From Acidobacteriota bacterium (GTDB lineage Bacteria > Acidobacteriota > Aminicenantia > Aminicenantales > Saccharicenantaceae), in the NCBI GenBank assembly GCA_003476685.1, contig DMVN01000115.1, positions 219 to 8,038 of the forward strand: a stretch of 7,820 bases of DNA. Reading direction: 5' to 3'. Below, piece by piece: positions 6,829 through 7,820 of the stretch (positions within the stretch are counted from its first letter, which is position 1; each line of letters starts with the position of its first letter). The translations under genes and the position numbers were made by a program. The notes under the pieces are model-generated. The model was not told where the DNA came from. It did no database searches and saw nothing but the letters and a program-made list of their open reading frames with translations.

Positions 6829-6846
6829 TAATCTGGCCTGAAATTG

Positions 6847-6869
6847 GCCGGGGCTTTTGCAACCCCGGC
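6847..6869. repeat. GC-rich inverted repeat around the yjbQ-side -35 box
   Basis: GCCGGGG (6847-6853) and CCCCGGC (6863-6869) are perfect 7-base arms around a 9-base spacer that contains the proposed -35 box TTGCAA. No T-run follows on either strand, so it is not a typical terminator; an operator is possible. Confidence 0.4.
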
Positions 6870-6885
6870 TGCAATCGTCTATATT
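6857..6885 (+). promoter_or_regulatory. Probable sigma-70-type promoter of the YjbQ-family gene
   Basis: TTGCAA (6857-6862, four of six) and TATATT (6880-6885, five of six) are separated by the ideal 17 bases. Transcription would start near 6892, leaving a leader of about 19 bases before ATG 6911. Confidence 0.5.
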
Positions 6886-6910
6886 AAAGAGCGGAAAAAG
6901 AGAGTTTCAG

Positions 6911-7330
6911 ATGAGAATCATCAACGATGCTATAACCGTAGCCACCCGTGGCCACAACGACCTCAAGGATATTACGCCCCAGGTGCAGCAGAAACTTCAG
7001 GCCAGCGGCCTGCAGTCCGGACAGGTCCTGGTTTTTGTCCAGGGCTCGACCGCCGGGGTAACCACCATTGAATACGAACCAGGACTGGTCAAGGACCTGT
7101 CAGAGCTGCTGGAGAAGCTGGTGCCCAGCAGCCGCAGCTATCATCACGACCAACGCTGGGGCGATGCCAACGGCTTTTCCCACCTGCGGGCGGCCCTCAT
7201 CGGACCGGCCCTGCAGGTGCCCTTTGCCGAAGGCCGGTTGCAACTGGGCGTCTGGCAGCAGATTGTCCTGGTGGATTTTGATAACCGTCCCCGGACCAGG
7301 AATGTTTACCTGCAGTTCCTGGGAGAATAA
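6911..7330 (+). CDS. YjbQ/UPF0047 family protein
   Basis: The 139-residue protein is a full-length member of the YjbQ (UPF0047) family, a small beta-rich fold. E. coli YjbQ is annotated as a secondary thiamine-phosphate synthase on the basis of weak activity; the physiological role of most members is unsettled. Family blocks are QGSTAGVTTIEYEPGLVKDL (44-63), YHHDQRWGDANGFSHLRAAL (77-96) with conserved histidines H78, H79 and H91, and GVWQQIVLVDFDNRPR (113-128). The start at 6911 gives the usual N-terminus MRIINDAI; a longer reading from 6857 would begin inside the proposed promoter. A weak GAGAG about 6 bases before the ATG is the likely ribosome site. It is divergent from rhaB and shares no evident link with rhamnose use. 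No thiamine gene is visible nearby, so the catalytic name should be used with caution. Confidence 0.93.
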   Translation: MRIINDAITVATRGHNDLKDITPQVQQKLQASGLQSGQVLVFVQGSTAGVTTIEYEPGLVKDLSELLEKLVPSSRSYHHDQRWGDANGFSHLRAALIGPALQVPFAEGRLQLGVWQQIVLVDFDNRPRTRNVYLQFLGE

Positions 7331-7394
7331 AAGCTGGCGGCGGGCTGGCCCGGTGGCTTAAAATGGAGCAGGGTGATGATGACCGGGCCTGGAG

Positions 7395-7400
7395 TATAAT
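7395..7400 (+). promoter_or_regulatory. Candidate -10 box of the YprB-like nuclease gene
   Basis: A perfect TATAAT lies 31 bases before ATG 7432. No good -35 box exists at 16-18 bases upstream, and no TG extension is present. CCGGGC (7383-7388) and GCCCGG (7410-7415) flank it as a perfect 6-base inverted repeat. The gene may instead be read through from the YjbQ-family gene, since no terminator is visible in the 101-base gap. Confidence 0.35.
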
Positions 7401-7431
7401 TAAAAAGAAGCCCGGAAGCGAAGAGTGAACA

Positions 7432-7820
7432 ATGGACATAGATGACCTCAGGGAATCGTTGAGAAAAAAAGCTAAGGGCCAGTCCCAGGACAAGGTCAAG
7501 GAACTCTGGCAGAATATCAATTCCCAGAAAAACCTGACCACCAGGGAAAAACTGGAACGGCTGCTGGAAATTTCCAGAAAACAGAAGACTGAAAAAAAAG
7601 ACCGGCCGCAGCCGGCCTCGCCCGGGCCGTCCCGCGGCCCAGGCCAGCGGCCCTTCCTGGTAGTGGAAAACAGCTATAAACTGGATGCCCGCTACGGCCA
7701 GATTCCCCTGTCGGTCGGGCTGGATATTCCCGGTCCGGTGCTGGCCGTCCTGGCCCGGGATGAACAGTTTGAGAGACTGTCGCTGGCCGGAGCGGTGCTG
7801 CTCGACCTGGAGACCACCGG
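7432..7820 (+). CDS. YprB-like RNase H-fold nuclease (5' part; truncated by window edge)
   Basis: The first 129 codons of a protein that I assign to the YprB-like, RNase H-fold family (related to DEDD 3'-5' exonucleases). Residues 1-55 are helical and charged, 56-73 form a proline/glycine-rich linker (RPQPASPGPSRGPGQRP is in it), and 74-95 read FLVVENSYKLDARYGQIPLS, the segment that typically precedes the nuclease domain in this group. The sequence ends in LLDLETT (123-129) with two bases of the next codon, probably glycine: this is the first acidic metal-binding motif (D125, E127). The other catalytic acids lie outside the window. The ATG at 7432 follows GAAGAG (7420-7425) by 6 bases. Substrate and pathway are unknown; a DNA polymerase III epsilon-type exonuclease is the main alternative, but the N-terminal extension favours YprB-like. 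Confidence 0.8.
   Translation, partial: MDIDDLRESLRKKAKGQSQDKVKELWQNINSQKNLTTREKLERLLEISRKQKTEKKDRPQPASPGPSRGPGQRPFLVVENSYKLDARYGQIPLSVGLDIPGPVLAVLARDEQFERLSLAGAVLLDLETT

Larger units (their letters stand above)
6576..6910. other. Divergent regulatory region between rhaB and the YjbQ-family gene
   Basis: This 335-base stretch has no credible gene on either strand. It is AT-rich near rhaB and around 6781-6830. It holds the promoter candidates for both directions and several inverted repeats listed separately. I see no tRNA, no recognised riboswitch and no T-run terminator in it. Its size fits binding of one or more regulators, but no regulator gene is in the window. Confidence 0.6.

Noticed and set aside
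6857..6910. Upstream extension of the YjbQ-family gene to ATG 6857
   Set aside because: It would begin inside the proposed -35 box, and the family N-terminus fits MRIIN at 6911.
7197..7541. Minus-strand frame across the end of the YjbQ-family gene and the start of the nuclease gene
   Set aside because: It is antisense to two recognised genes and has no motif or ribosome site that supports it.
1..7820. Search for CRISPR arrays, insertion sequences, tRNA or rRNA genes and attachment sites
   Set aside because: No regularly spaced repeats, transposase-like protein, terminal inverted repeats or RNA-gene signatures were seen.

Overview
The window looks like a bacterial chromosome segment of moderately high GC, with AT-richer gaps between genes. 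Genes have Shine-Dalgarno-like sites, which argues for a bacterium. Its central theme is L-rhamnose use. No gene is taxonomically decisive. The pairing of a HEAT-repeat protein with an HD-GYP protein, plus a YjbQ protein and a YprB-like RNase H-fold nuclease, reminds me of uncultured Acidobacteriota-related lineages such as Aminicenantes. That is a low-confidence impression.

Minus strand, read right to left from about 6575 to 1, five genes follow one another: rhamnulokinase (rhaB), L-rhamnose isomerase (rhaA), a HEAT-repeat protein, an HD-GYP phosphodiesterase-type protein, and the first 91 codons of a GH78-type alpha-L-rhamnosidase that runs off the left edge. Gaps are 83, 69, -4 and 84 bases, and no convincing terminator lies between them, so they could form one long transcript. 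Candidate internal promoters sit before rhaA and before the HEAT gene. The likely sugar route is: the rhamnosidase frees rhamnose from glycosides (no signal peptide is visible, so probably in the cytoplasm), RhaA makes L-rhamnulose, and RhaB makes L-rhamnulose-1-phosphate. The aldolase, a transporter and a dedicated rhamnose regulator are not in the window.

The most interesting part is the HEAT/HD-GYP pair inside the sugar cluster. The two genes overlap by ATGA, and by eye their N-terminal regions (about residues 20-126 in both) share a layout. This suggests a two-protein signalling module built on a shared, unnamed N-terminal domain.

A 335-base divergent region (6576-6910) separates the minus-strand cluster from the plus-strand genes. 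It holds a good promoter candidate for the rightward gene, a weaker one for rhaB, and several inverted repeats that could be operators. On the plus strand are a complete YjbQ/UPF0047 gene and, 101 bases further on, the start of a YprB-like nuclease gene cut by the right edge just after its DLETT motif.
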